A DNA stretch of 64,000 bases from Kuenenia sp039794105. GTDB taxonomy: Bacteria > Planctomycetota > Brocadiia > Brocadiales > Brocadiaceae. Shown piece after piece: positions 1-9,042 of this stretch. The translations under genes were made by a program, and so were the position numbers. The notes beneath the pieces were generated by a model. The model searched no databases. It was not told the origin of the DNA and saw only the letters and a program-made list of their open reading frames with translations. The number at the start of each line of letters is the position of its first letter. The first letter of the stretch is position 1. The stretch spans positions 296,870 through 360,869 of the forward strand of contig NZ_JBDIWA010000001.1 of the NCBI RefSeq assembly GCF_039794105.1. The letters are read 5' to 3'.

Positions 1-135
1 AAGCACGAAATACGAAACAGGCAGGTTTTATGGTCACAGCAAACGGACACGTCTCATGGTCTTGGTTTTGAACATTTGAATTTTGAGTTTCGGTATTGTT
101 TCGAATTTCGATATTCGAATTTCGTATTTAGACGC
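1..135. repeat. AT-rich CGAAATTCGAA-type dispersed repeat
   Basis: The stretch is built of short variants of the words cgaaattcgaa, ttcgtattt and tttgaatt. Closely similar text recurs at about 12105-12230 and 63670-63880, always between genes. It makes small spurious ORFs. I see no gene or RNA in it. Role unknown. Confidence 0.6.
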
Positions 136-259
136 TTTGGCATATAGACAAAATTTTGTCGATGTTGAGGCGCTAAACGCTTATTTGTCAGGCCTGCCTG
201 CCTGGTAGCAGACCGGTGAAAAATTAAGGTCTTTCCATGTAAAAGAGGGTAATTCAAAA

Positions 260-1507
260 TTGTCTCATATTTATATTTTCGAAGACGCCAACTATTCACG
301 CCTTACGCCCCTCGTATACACCAGGGCAACGTTTGAGCTTCGGTGTGGTTTGTATACGCAATGGGAAAGGATATCTAAACTTTATCCCGGTGCTACCATT
401 ACCCTTTTCTGCAGAGATGCCCTTGCGGATATAGTAAAGGAACGTTATCCCCTGGAGGTGAATGCCCCCCGGAAACAGAATGATAGCTGTCTTTTTATAA
501 ACGGCCGCGCGATTCTTTCGCGTCCTGTTTCTTTGGAAGGCCCTGAGGAAATTGGCATGCAAGGCGATACGGTTGTTTACCTTCGTCTCAAAAAAAATTC
601 CCCGGAAAAAATATCGTACAACACATTTCTTGAAGAAAATTATCATGAAAAATGGAAAAACACCTTACCCAAGGTTGATATTCAGGCGCCGGTATTCAGT
701 TATTATTGGGACATTATAAAACGTAATACGCATCAAATAGCGGAAGACTTTTCCTTATTTGTCAAAGAGGGACGGAATGCGGGGAAAGTGTATGAAGGAG
801 CTTATCTCATCAATAAAGACAAAATATACATTGGAAAGGGCAGCAGGATCAAACCTTGCTGTGTACTCGACGCAGAGAACGGGCCGGTGTATATTGGCAA
901 TAATGTAACCATTTCCCCTAATACCTCCATTGAGGGGCCGGTTTACATTGGAGATAATTCTGTAATCCTGCCCAATTCGCGGTTACGGGGAGGCACAAAT
1001 ATCGGAGAAGTATGCAAAATAGGGGGAGAAATCGTAAATACAATATTTCACAGCTTTACCAACAAACAACATGACGGATTTTTGGGCGACTCATATCTTG
1101 GTTCATGGGTCAACATCGGGGCGGATACAACGAACAGTAATTTACTGAATACCTATGGCCTCATAAAAGTTCAAATGGGAAATACCCTCATAAACACAAA
1201 CCACAATTCCCTTGGCATGGCGATGGGAGATCATACGAAAACCGCCATAAATACGACGATCATGACAGGGAGTGTCATTGGCTTTGCCTGCAATATTGTC
1301 ACCAGTCTCTATCCTCCGAAATATCTGCCTTCGTTTTCATGGTGTTCCGTCAATGGGATAAGGGTTTACGAGTGGGATAAGGCATTATGTGTGGCAAGGC
1401 TTGTTATGGAAAGACGGGAGAAAAAAATGTCCACTGCCGAAGAGGAGCTTTTTAAAAAGGTATTTCAGCTTACTGAAAATGAAAGAACTATATGCAAAAA
1501 GACATAA
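260..1507 (+). CDS. Alternative GlmU: putative sugar nucleotidyltransferase with left-handed beta-helix
   Basis: The 415-residue protein resembles the alternative bacterial GlmU family, which would make UDP-GlcNAc for cell envelope synthesis by joining an N-terminal sugar-nucleotide transferase-like domain (about residues 1-170) to a C-terminal left-handed beta-helix acyltransferase domain (about 180-380). The beta-helix is visible as hexapeptide repeats of the type IGNNVT, IGDNSV and IGEVCK. The start is a TTG at 260; the GAGGG ribosome binding site about ten bases upstream supports it. The N-terminal domain lacks the classical GlmU signature, so catalysis there is inferred from family. It overlaps the following HARP gene by 16 bases, which suggests translational coupling. 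It could instead act on another sugar phosphate. Confidence 0.8.
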   Translation: MSHIYIFEDANYSRLTPLVYTRATFELRCGLYTQWERISKLYPGATITLFCRDALADIVKERYPLEVNAPRKQNDSCLFINGRAILSRPVSLEGPEEIGMQGDTVVYLRLKKNSPEKISYNTFLEENYHEKWKNTLPKVDIQAPVFSYYWDIIKRNTHQIAEDFSLFVKEGRNAGKVYEGAYLINKDKIYIGKGSRIKPCCVLDAENGPVYIGNNVTISPNTSIEGPVYIGDNSVILPNSRLRGGTNIGEVCKIGGEIVNTIFHSFTNKQHDGFLGDSYLGSWVNIGADTTNSNLLNTYGLIKVQMGNTLINTNHNSLGMAMGDHTKTAINTTIMTGSVIGFACNIVTSLYPPKYLPSFSWCSVNGIRVYEWDKALCVARLVMERREKKMSTAEEELFKKVFQLTENERTICKKT

Positions 1508-2100
1508 AACATGAACAAATCATCAACGAAAAGATAATTATCGATACCAGTATCTTTACCAATCCGGACGTTTATCAGACCTTTGGCAATGACCCGACAG
1601 ACGCCCTGCGTTCTTTTCTTGAAATTATCAGCAAACTGAAAGGGCCTACTTTTTATATGCCGCAGACGATTTATGAGGAGCTTTTAAACTTTGTCGAGAT
1701 AAAAGATATACAAGTTGATTTGCAAATGTTATTGCAGCAGAAATCCCCGAAACGTTACGAGTTGACCGTTCCTGCGTTTTTGCTCTATGAACTTATTGAA
1801 GATGTACGGCAGAGGATTGACAAGGGCTTGAGGGTGGCGGAAGCCGCCGTCAGGGAAACCTCGCCCGATACCGAACCTGAAGCGATAGCAAATCTCAGGA
1901 AAAAATATCGCATGGCGCTGCGTGAGGGAATTATTGACAGCAAAGAAGACGTTGATTTAATCCTGCTTGCAAAAGAAATGGACGGCATAATGATGACCGC
2001 GGATACCGGCATTGTCAAATGGGCGGATAAGCTGGGCATACGGTACATCGACCCGCGCATGTTACGGAGTATTTTGGATAAGCTGGCGGAGGCATCCTGA
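1492..2100 (+). CDS. HARP (RNA-free RNase P homologue; 'RNA ligase partner' PIN-domain protein)
   Basis: The 202-residue protein is a PIN-domain nuclease of the UPF0278 or RNA-ligase-partner family, whose Aquifex member (Aq_880) is the protein-only RNase P that trims tRNA 5' leaders. The family-typical IDTSIFTNPDV motif holds Asp18, and further acidic residues lie at Asp149, Asp153, Asp155 and Asp171 (motif TADTG). Their spacing fits, with a constant offset of 11, the metal-binding aspartates I recall for the Aquifex enzyme (7, 138, 142, 144, 160). The helical insertion between residues 60 and 145 would be the oligomerisation and substrate arm. It starts inside the end of the GlmU-like gene. 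Whether this organism also uses RNA-based RNase P cannot be seen here; tRNA processing as its main job is an inference. Confidence 0.85.
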   Translation: MQKDIKHEQIINEKIIIDTSIFTNPDVYQTFGNDPTDALRSFLEIISKLKGPTFYMPQTIYEELLNFVEIKDIQVDLQMLLQQKSPKRYELTVPAFLLYELIEDVRQRIDKGLRVAEAAVRETSPDTEPEAIANLRKKYRMALREGIIDSKEDVDLILLAKEMDGIMMTADTGIVKWADKLGIRYIDPRMLRSILDKLAEAS

Positions 2101-2115
2101 TAGGAGAGGAAAATA

Positions 2116-2319
2116 ATGCGAAAGGAATATGATTTTTCTAAGGCTGAGCAGGGTAAGTTTTATAGACCTGTAGAGGAGTTGGAAATACCAATATATTTAG
2201 ATAAAAGGGTGAAAGAATTTTTTAGTAAGAAAGCATTAGACAAAAATATTGAACTTGATAAAGTAATTAACATTATATTAAGTAAAGAAATGGAAATATT
2301 AAAGGAGATTGAAGCTTAG
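2116..2319 (+). CDS. Small BrnA/CopG-like antitoxin-type protein
   Basis: A 67-residue protein beginning with an EYDFSKAEQGKFYRP-type head, followed by the IPIYLD strand and two predicted helices. Proteins with this head and a strand-helix-helix tail are common as small antitoxin-like ribbon-helix-helix proteins. A strong ribosome binding site (AGGAGAGG) precedes the ATG. It lies 15 bases after the HARP gene on the same strand, so co-transcription is likely. No toxin partner is seen next to it: the next gene is ribBA on the opposite strand. Its AT content is clearly higher than that of its neighbours, which may mean recent arrival. Function is not certain. Confidence 0.6.
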   Translation: MRKEYDFSKAEQGKFYRPVEELEIPIYLDKRVKEFFSKKALDKNIELDKVINIILSKEMEILKEIEA

Positions 2320-2406
2320 GTTGATAAAGGTTGTTTTTTTAAAAACTTATCCGTTTCTTCATACTATTCATCATACTTCGTTATTAATTGATCATTACTC
2401 CTTAGT

Positions 2407-3633
2407 TTACGTCTCTATCATGTGTCCGAGTTTTTCTTTTTTAGTACGCAGATATTTCTGATTTTCTGCTTTTGGTTCAACAATGATGGGTACGCGTTCA
2501 ACTATTTCCAGTCCATATCCTGCAAGCGCGGCAAATTTTTTGGGATTGTTCGACAGCAAACGCATTTTAGTAATGCCCAGGTCTCTTAAAATTTGCGCGC
2601 CAATACCATAATCCCTCTTATCTACGGGAAGTCCGAGTTTCTCATTTGCCTCTACCGTATCAAATCCTTTATCTTGTAAGTGATACGCATGCAATTTGTT
2701 TTCTAAGCCAATCCCTCGACCTTCCTGCCTCATATAAAGCAAAACACCTGCACCGTTTTCCTTTATAATTTTAAGTGCGTTATGAAGCTGTTCTCCGCAG
2801 TCGCATCGCAAAGAGCCGAAAACATCGCCCGTCAGACATTCATCGTGTACCCTTACCAGTACCGGTTCATTTTGCATTGGGGACGGGGTGTTTATGTCTT
2901 TGCTGCCAACTCCAAGGCATAAAGCAAGGTGTAGGTATTCATCAACAAAAGAACGATAGAGATGGAGGATGAATTCTCCATACATTGTGGGGAGTTTTAC
3001 GGTTACGCGTTTCTCAATTAACCGCTCCTGTTCATGGCGGTATTTTATGATATCCGCAATTGTACAGATTTTGAGATTGTTTTTTTCGGCAAATTTTTTA
3101 AGGTCAGGAAGTTTTGCCATGTTTCCGTCTTCCCTCATAATTTCGCAAATTACTGCGGCATTTTTGAGACCGGCAATGCGGGTTAGATCAACGGCGCCTT
3201 CTGTATGGCCGGCTCTGACAAGAACTCCGCCGTTATGCGCCTTTAAAGGAAATATATGGCCTGGCCTGACAAAGTCTTCCGCAGTGGCATTATCATCAAT
3301 AGCGGTTAATATGGTTGCCGCCCTGTCTTTGGAAGATACGCCGGTGGAGATTCCTCTTGCGGCGTCAACGGAAACGGTAAAAGGCGTCTGAAAGCTTGAT
3401 GTGTTATTGGAAACCATTGGATAAAAGTCCAGTTCTTCAGCCCTTTTGTCATTTATTGCAAGGCAAAGAATGCCTCTTGCATGTGTTAGTATAAAGTTAA
3501 TAGCTTCGGGAGTAACCTTTTCCGCTGCAAGAATTAAATCCCCCTCATTTTCCCGACTCTCGTCGTCTATTAATATTGTCATTTTCCCATTTCTCAGGTC
3601 TTCTATTACTTCTTGTATTGAATTGAATTGCAT
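2407..3633 (-). CDS. ribBA: Bifunctional riboflavin enzyme RibBA (DHBP synthase / GTP cyclohydrolase II)
   Basis: This enzyme supplies both precursors of riboflavin: 3,4-dihydroxy-2-butanone 4-phosphate from ribulose 5-phosphate (N-terminal half, about residues 1-200) and the pyrimidine from GTP (C-terminal half, about 205-405). The first domain shows the acidic DDESRENEGD loop and the GHTEGAVDL motif. The second shows the zinc-binding cysteines in CLTGDVFGSLRCDCGEQL and the RQEGRGIGL motif. I chose the ATG at 3633 over a GTG nine bases upstream, since GAGGTG sits at the right distance before the ATG; this gives 408 residues. No FMN riboswitch is visible upstream. Other riboflavin genes are not in the window. 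Confidence 0.95.
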   Translation of the reverse strand: MQFNSIQEVIEDLRNGKMTILIDDESRENEGDLILAAEKVTPEAINFILTHARGILCLAINDKRAEELDFYPMVSNNTSSFQTPFTVSVDAARGISTGVSSKDRAATILTAIDDNATAEDFVRPGHIFPLKAHNGGVLVRAGHTEGAVDLTRIAGLKNAAVICEIMREDGNMAKLPDLKKFAEKNNLKICTIADIIKYRHEQERLIEKRVTVKLPTMYGEFILHLYRSFVDEYLHLALCLGVGSKDINTPSPMQNEPVLVRVHDECLTGDVFGSLRCDCGEQLHNALKIIKENGAGVLLYMRQEGRGIGLENKLHAYHLQDKGFDTVEANEKLGLPVDKRDYGIGAQILRDLGITKMRLLSNNPKKFAALAGYGLEIVERVPIIVEPKAENQKYLRTKKEKLGHMIET

Positions 3634-3771
3634 TGAATACACCTCACAATTGATTTGTCTATGAAATACTGCCCGTTTTGTAAAAGGACAAGTATGAACT
3701 GTTATTTAAACATAATAATATTACATTAATATGCGCTAATTTCGTAACATTTTAGTTTTTTTAAAAAAAAT

Positions 3772-3841
3772 GGGCGAAACATTTGCCCTTTTGGGTATGA
3801 ATGCATTTATGACAATTTTACAGCAAATGCTTCGCCCCTAC
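3772..3841. repeat. MITE-like palindromic repeat, family 1, copy A
   Basis: About 70 bases with inverted ends of the form GGGGCGAAGCATTTGC. Copies B (13307-13378) and C (29888-29960) match it over the whole length. Here the left arm has GGGCGAAACATTTGCC, so one arm has drifted. The right flank (tatgcggca, then attattggaatttttcaaaaaact) is also shared with the other copies, so the full unit is about 120 bases. Confidence 0.8.
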
Positions 3842-3983
3842 ACTATGCGGCAAAACACCGCTATTATTGGAATTTTTCAAAAAACTAAAGTGTTACAAAA
3901 TAACACATTATTTCTTATAACTATAACAGAGGCAAAGTCTTAATCAAGCAAAAAGCTAACAAGGCAAACTTTTTTAATTTGCC

Positions 3984-4012
3984 TTGACACATTTATTTTT
4001 TAGTTGTACGAT
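3984..4012 (+). promoter_or_regulatory. Predicted sigma-70 type promoter of carA
   Basis: TTGACA at 3984-3989 and TACGAT at 4007-4012 are separated by 17 bases, close to the vegetative consensus. It points toward carA, leaving a leader of about 145 bases with two small hairpins. The hairpin at 3958-3986 overlaps its upstream edge. Confidence 0.55.
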
Positions 4013-4125
4013 TTGAAATCCTAAAGCTGTTAAAATGTCTGCGGTAAATATATCGTAAGGCCTTGTATTAAAATAAATTAGGCTGCCTTTGGCAGCGACT
4101 TTATGCTGTTGTTGATATTTAATGT

Positions 4126-4148
4126 ATAGACGCGTTGCATGCGTCTAT
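4126..4148. repeat. TAGACGCATTGCATGCGTCTA palindrome, family 2
   Basis: A near-perfect palindrome of the type ATAGACGCGTTGCATGCGTCTAT. Related copies lie at 13435-13460, 13501-13522, 54629-54655 and 63591-63617, with partial ones near 12236 and 33368. It lies just before the carA start and creates an apparent N-terminal extension of carA, which I reject. Confidence 0.75.
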
Positions 4149-4163
4149 GAACTGCTGCACGTA

Positions 4164-5291
4164 ATGAAAATGAATGAAAAAAAGGCAATATTGGTGCTGG
4201 AAGACGGAACGTGTTTCAATGGATGCTCTTTAGGGGCTGCCGGCGAGACAAGTGGAGAACTCGTCTTCAATACGAGTATGATGGGATATCAGGAAATCCT
4301 GACAGATCCATCATATGCAGGTCAGATTGTTGCTTTAACATATCCGTTAATAGGCAATTATGGCATTAATGAAGAGGACGTTGAATCATACAGACTTTTT
4401 CTGGAAGGATTTATCGTTAAAGAATGCTCTCCATTCTCCAGTAATTGGCGGTCAAAAATAGATTTATCCGAATATCTTACCAAAAATGGGATAGTTGGTA
4501 TTCAAGGTATTGATACCAGGTCACTTACATGCCATATCCGTGATTTTGGATCGCAGCAGGGCATTATTTCAACCGTGGATTTTGATATGATACGGTTGCA
4601 GGAAAAAGCAAAATCAGCGCCTGGTCTTACCGGAAGAGATTTGGTTGCAAAGGTGACCTGTGAAAAACCGTATGACTGGGTAAATAAAGAAGGCGCACCT
4701 CACTTATCCCCTAGATACAAGGTTATTGTTTATGATTGTGGCGTAAAATACTCTATTTTAAGAAAATTGGCGCATGCCGGTTGTTCTGTGCATGTCGTTC
4801 CTGCAAAAACCTCATTTGAAACGGTATTGGAGATGAATCCTGACGGCATTGTTCTTTCCAACGGACCTGGAGACCCTTCGGTCGTTTCATATATGATTAA
4901 GAACATTAAAGGGCTGTTAGGGAAAAGGCCAATATTTGGGATATGCCTGGGACATCAGTTGCTGGCGCTCGCATTGGGGCTGAAAACGTCCAAACTCAAG
5001 TTTGGGCATCATGGCGGAAACCAACCCGTCATGGATTTATCGACTAAAAAGGTGGAAATCACTGCCCAGAATCACTGTTTTGCCGTGGAAATACCATCGC
5101 AGGGCATGTTGCATAAAAGCAGTTATGGCGATGTGGAAATTACACATCTGAACTTAAATGATAAATCCGTAGAGGGGTTGAAATGCCATTCTGTGCCTGC
5201 CTTTTCCGTGCAATACCACCCGGAAGCCTCCCCAGGACCTCACGATGCAGATTATTTGTTTGATAGATTTTTGCAGACGATGAAAAGTTGA
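4164..5291 (+). CDS. carA: Carbamoyl-phosphate synthase small subunit
   Basis: CarA is the glutaminase subunit that delivers ammonia to CarB for carbamoyl phosphate, the entry to pyrimidine and arginine synthesis. The N-terminal domain starts with the typical LVLEDGTCFNG and GYQEILTDPSY segments. The class I amidotransferase domain shows the nucleophile Cys261 in GICLGHQ and the His-Glu pair in QYHPEASPGP. I place the start at the ATG at 4164 (375 residues), as the longer frame would translate a dispersed palindrome; the ATG at 4170 is also possible. carB follows 178 bases later with a repeat-filled spacer, so the two probably share transcription. Confidence 0.95.
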   Translation: MKMNEKKAILVLEDGTCFNGCSLGAAGETSGELVFNTSMMGYQEILTDPSYAGQIVALTYPLIGNYGINEEDVESYRLFLEGFIVKECSPFSSNWRSKIDLSEYLTKNGIVGIQGIDTRSLTCHIRDFGSQQGIISTVDFDMIRLQEKAKSAPGLTGRDLVAKVTCEKPYDWVNKEGAPHLSPRYKVIVYDCGVKYSILRKLAHAGCSVHVVPAKTSFETVLEMNPDGIVLSNGPGDPSVVSYMIKNIKGLLGKRPIFGICLGHQLLALALGLKTSKLKFGHHGGNQPVMDLSTKKVEITAQNHCFAVEIPSQGMLHKSSYGDVEITHLNLNDKSVEGLKCHSVPAFSVQYHPEASPGPHDADYLFDRFLQTMKS

Positions 5292-5357
5292 TGCTTTGGA
5301 GAAATATGAGCAAAAAGGAAACCACAGATTGCACAGATTAAAAAGAGGGTGGTAGTA

Positions 5358-5420
5358 CCCAGTCGGCAATCTACAGTTGGCAGTCGGCAAATTGCAGATT
5401 GAGGACTGCCGACTGTGGAC
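5358..5420. repeat. CAGTCGGCAATCTGCA-type dispersed repeat, copy 1
   Basis: Runs of variants of cagtcggcaat, cagattg and gactgccgactg fill the carA-carB spacer. Similar tracts lie at about 8881-8910, 10391-10452, 16641-16712, 37011-37078 and 38140-38188. They can fold on themselves but no fixed unit length is apparent. Confidence 0.65.
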
Positions 5421-5469
5421 TATTTTCGTGAAATTTTTCGGGGAATAGATACTTTTAGCTATATATAAA

Positions 5470-8400
5470 ATGCCCAAACGAAATGATATTGAGAAAATAC
5501 TGATCATTGGCTCCGGCCCTATTGTAATTGGCCAGGCGTGCGAATTTGATTATTCCGGCACCCAGGCATGCCACGCCTTGAGGGAAGAGGGATATACGGT
5601 TATCCTGGTAAACAGCAACCCGGCGACGATTATGACGGACCCGGAGGTGGCGGACAAAACGTATATTGAACCCATTACAACGGAAATAATTACAAAAATT
5701 ATTGAAAAGGAACGCCCGCAGGCGATATTGCCGACGCTTGGGGGGCAGACAGGGCTAAACGCCGCTGTGTCCCTTGCGGAAAAAGGCGTATTGGATAAGT
5801 TTAATGTAGAGCTTATAGGCGCAAAACTAAAAGCCATAAAAATGGCTGAAGACCGTTCGCAATTTAAGGCGGCGATGGGGCGTATTGGCGTACAAGTGCC
5901 AGAAAGTGTGTATGTCAATTCTTTAGACACCGCGCTGAAGATTATAGACGCCATCGGTTTCCCTGCCATTATCCGTGCATCTTTCACGCTTGGAGGGTCG
6001 GGAGGCAGCACGGCGTATAACATTGAAGAATATAAAGAGTATATAACTACAGGGCTGGAGACAAGCCCCATTCATGAAGTTTTAGTAGAACGTTCAGTTC
6101 TTGGGTGGAAAGAGTATGAACTGGAAGTTATGCGCGACTTAAAAGACAATGTCGTCATCATATGCTCTATTGAAAATTTTGACCCAATGGGAGTCCATAC
6201 GGGCGACAGCATTACTGTGGCGCCTGCGCAGACGCTTACTGACATGGAGTATCAGAAAATGCGTGATGCCGCGGTCAGAATCATCAGGGAAATAGGCGTT
6301 GAAACCGGCGGTTCAAATATTCAGTTTTCCATCAACCCTGAAAATGGCGAGATGCTGGCGATTGAAATGAATCCAAGGGTCTCAAGGAGTTCTGCATTGG
6401 CGTCAAAAGCCACAGGATTCCCTATCGCAAAGATCGCCGCAAAACTTGCAATCGGGTACACGCTCGATGAAATCCCTAATGACATTACCCGCTATACCCC
6501 CGCATGCTTTGAACCGGCCATAGATTATTGTGTGGTCAAAATTCCGAGGTTCAATTTTGACAAATTCCCGGATACTACCCAGGAGCTTACTATTCATATG
6601 AAATCAGTCGGCGAGGTTATGGCGATTGGCCGCACCTTTAAAGAAGCGGTAGGCAAGGCGATTCGTTCGCTCGAAACCGGGCGAAGCGGTTTTGACCCCC
6701 TTCTGCCTTCTGGAATCGATGCCTGGACGGCTGAACAAAAATCGGAATATTTACAAACGAAACTGATTACGCCAACCCCCGACAGGTTATGGCATATTGC
6801 GGACGCTTTTCGTCTGGGCATGAGCCTTGACGAGATTTATAACTATTCCCGCATTGACAAATGGTTTCTTTATAACATTAAACAAATAACAGACCTGGAA
6901 AATGAGATTAAACAAAGACATTTAAAGGGCAATGACGCATCACAAAAAAACAGGGATTTTGCTATGGATGCTGAATTGCTTGCAAAAGCAAAACAATATG
7001 GGTTTTCTGATATATTTTTAGCCAGGTTATGCGGTTCCGATGAGAAGACAATAAGGGAATACCGGTACCGGAGATCTGTGAGGCCGGTATTTAAACATGT
7101 TGATACATGTGCCGCAGAGTTTAAAGCATTTACCCCTTATTTATATTCAACGTACGAAACTTCGTGTGAAGCGGATCCCACGACAAAGAGAAAGATTATT
7201 ATTTTGGGAAGTGGCCCGAATCGGATAGGACAAGGAATTGAGTTCGATTACTGCTGTGTGCATGGCGTTTACGCCTTAAAAGAGCTGGGGTATGAAACCA
7301 TTATGGTGAATTGTAATCCGGAAACGGTAAGCACGGATTACGACACTTCTGACAGGCTCTACTTTGAACCTCTCACCATGGAAGATGTTCTGGAAATCAT
7401 TCACAAGGAGAAACCCGAGGGAGTAATTGTTCAATTTGGAGGGCAGACCCCGCTGAAGCTTGCAGTTCCCCTGGAAAAAGAAGGGGTGAAGATTCTGGGC
7501 ACTTCTCCTGAGAATATTGATGTTGCCGAAGACCGTGAACGGTTTGCGTTGCTTATGAACCGGTTAGGACTAAAGCAGCCGGAAAATGGCTGTGCAAACT
7601 CTGCGGAAGATGCGAAGAAGATAGCAAAAAGGATAGGATATCCGGTGTTATTACGCCCATCGTATGTTTTGGGCGGAAGCGCAATGCGTATTGTTTACGA
7701 TGAACAGGGCCTGGAGCATTATATTTCCCATGCGGTGGAAGTATCGCCGGAACATCCTGTTTTAATTGACAGCTTTTTGCAGGACGCAATAGAAATTGAT
7801 GTTGATGCAATCAGTGACGGAGAAGAAGTATTTATCGGGGGAGTAATGGAACATATAGAGGAAGCAGGGGTGCATTCCGGAGACAGTGCCTGCTCGCTCC
7901 CGCCCTATTCAGTGAATAATGAAATTATAGAAGAATTAAAGAAGGAAACACGGATCATAGCGCTTGCACTGAATGTCATAGGCCTTATTAACATTCAATA
8001 TGCGGTAAAAGATAAGGTGATATATGTACTGGAGGTGAATCCGCGCGCTTCAAGGACAATACCCTTTGTAAGCAAGGCGATAGGCGTGCCGATGGCTAAG
8101 ATTGCGGCAAAAGTAATTGCAGGGGAAAAGCTTCGAGGGTTAAATATGCCCGAAAATATCACGATGAGACACACTGCCGTAAAAGAGGCGGTTTTCCCCT
8201 TTTTAAAGTTTAAAGGGGTTGATACATTGCTGGGGCCTGAAATGAAATCGACGGGAGAAGTTATGGGACTGGATAAAGATTTCGGGCGCGCATACGCAAA
8301 GGCGCAAATGTCTGCCAATTACTGCCTCCCCTTAGTCGGCTCCGTTTTTATAAGTGTAAGGGATAAGGATAAGAAACCTATCGTGCAAATAGCAAAAAAG

Positions 8401-8733
8401 CTGCTCCAAATGGGATTTAAAATCACGGCGACTAAGGGCACTGCCGCGGCGCTCTCAGAAGAAAATATTTCTGTTACGCCCGTTTTAAAAGTAATAGAAG
8501 GACGCCCGAATATTGTTGACCATATAAAGAATAATGAAGTGCAACTCGTCATCAACACGGCAGAGGGAAAGGCTGCGCAGGAGGCGTCTTTTTCCATCAG
8601 AAGAACTGCTCTTACCTATCAAATTCCTTATTTTACCACCGTTGCAGGCGCTGTAGCAGCCGTAAGAGCGATAGAGGCATTAAAAAGCGGGACTCTTGAT
8701 GTACGGTCGATTCAGGAGTGTCATCAACGGTAA
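5470..8733 (+). CDS. carB: Carbamoyl-phosphate synthase large subunit
   Basis: CarB makes carbamoyl phosphate from bicarbonate, two ATP and ammonia supplied by CarA. At 1087 residues it has the usual full length: two homologous halves, each an ATP-grasp synthetase unit. The first begins with IGSGPIVIGQACEFDYSG and the second, near residue 575, with LGSGPNRIGQGIEFDYC. Each half carries an LRPSYVLGG- or IRASFTLGG-type ATP loop and an EMNPRVSRSSAL- or EVNPRASRTIPF-type metal site. The last 140 residues form the MGS-like allosteric domain. The ATG at 5470 gives the canonical N-terminus, although no clear ribosome binding site precedes it. No frameshift is seen. Confidence 0.97.
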   Translation: MPKRNDIEKILIIGSGPIVIGQACEFDYSGTQACHALREEGYTVILVNSNPATIMTDPEVADKTYIEPITTEIITKIIEKERPQAILPTLGGQTGLNAAVSLAEKGVLDKFNVELIGAKLKAIKMAEDRSQFKAAMGRIGVQVPESVYVNSLDTALKIIDAIGFPAIIRASFTLGGSGGSTAYNIEEYKEYITTGLETSPIHEVLVERSVLGWKEYELEVMRDLKDNVVIICSIENFDPMGVHTGDSITVAPAQTLTDMEYQKMRDAAVRIIREIGVETGGSNIQFSINPENGEMLAIEMNPRVSRSSALASKATGFPIAKIAAKLAIGYTLDEIPNDITRYTPACFEPAIDYCVVKIPRFNFDKFPDTTQELTIHMKSVGEVMAIGRTFKEAVGKAIRSLETGRSGFDPLLPSGIDAWTAEQKSEYLQTKLITPTPDRLWHIADAFRLGMSLDEIYNYSRIDKWFLYNIKQITDLENEIKQRHLKGNDASQKNRDFAMDAELLAKAKQYGFSDIFLARLCGSDEKTIREYRYRRSVRPVFKHVDTCAAEFKAFTPYLYSTYETSCEADPTTKRKIIILGSGPNRIGQGIEFDYCCVHGVYALKELGYETIMVNCNPETVSTDYDTSDRLYFEPLTMEDVLEIIHKEKPEGVIVQFGGQTPLKLAVPLEKEGVKILGTSPENIDVAEDRERFALLMNRLGLKQPENGCANSAEDAKKIAKRIGYPVLLRPSYVLGGSAMRIVYDEQGLEHYISHAVEVSPEHPVLIDSFLQDAIEIDVDAISDGEEVFIGGVMEHIEEAGVHSGDSACSLPPYSVNNEIIEELKKETRIIALALNVIGLINIQYAVKDKVIYVLEVNPRASRTIPFVSKAIGVPMAKIAAKVIAGEKLRGLNMPENITMRHTAVKEAVFPFLKFKGVDTLLGPEMKSTGEVMGLDKDFGRAYAKAQMSANYCLPLVGSVFISVRDKDKKPIVQIAKKLLQMGFKITATKGTAAALSEENISVTPVLKVIEGRPNIVDHIKNNEVQLVINTAEGKAAQEASFSIRRTALTYQIPYFTTVAGAVAAVRAIEALKSGTLDVRSIQECHQR

Positions 8734-9042
8734 TTATTTCTTGTAGCAGAGAAAATACCATTCCATATTTCAATTCCACCCCATGCACCCCCGCCAGCGG
8801 GGGGACATTCTCCTCCTTTGGAGGAGGTAAGGGGGAGGTTTTGGTGCTGGCGTGTCAAAAGGGTTAAAAACTAAAGTGTTACCCACAATCTGCAATTTGC
8901 CGACTGTACATCATTCCCCATTAATAAAGGTGGCAAGGGGATTGTTTATCTCAACTTATTGAGAAGTTACATTCCATACGGTTATATTTCAATGTAAAAC
9001 AGACGGCTGAATCGGTCATTTTTGTTTGTTGAGGCAGTATGT
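8734..9042. other. Intergenic region after carB with palindromic repeats
   Basis: The 309 bases hold a G/C hairpin cluster (ccccgccagcgggggg, then tcctcctttggagga at 8811-8825), a short CAGTCGGC-type tract near 8881-8910, and near 8942-8966 one arm (CTCAACTTATTGAGAAGTTAC) of the repeat family seen complete at 34489-34585. No gene is visible. The gcvPA ribosome binding site GAGGCAG lies at 9031-9037. Confidence 0.55.

Larger units (their letters stand above)
3634..4163. other. Intergenic region between ribBA and carA
   Basis: The 530 bases hold one copy of the GGGGCGAAGC palindromic repeat (3772-3841), a small hairpin with arms CAAGGCAAA/TTTGCCTTG (about 3958-3986), a good promoter for carA (3984-4012), a GCTGCC-TTT-GGCAGC hairpin (about 4082-4096) in the carA leader, and a TAGACGC palindrome (4126-4148). 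I see no gene here. No RFN element and no PyrR-type attenuator could be recognised. Confidence 0.6.

Noticed and set aside
3634..4163. FMN riboswitch upstream of ribBA
   Set aside because: None of the conserved RFN words could be found on either strand.
4122..4163. Fourteen extra N-terminal codons of carA
   Set aside because: They translate a dispersed palindrome; the known CarA start fits the ATG at 4164 or 4170.
5550..6071. 173-codon open frame on the - strand inside carB
   Set aside because: It is the antisense shadow of the well conserved carB gene; no ribosome binding site and no family pattern.
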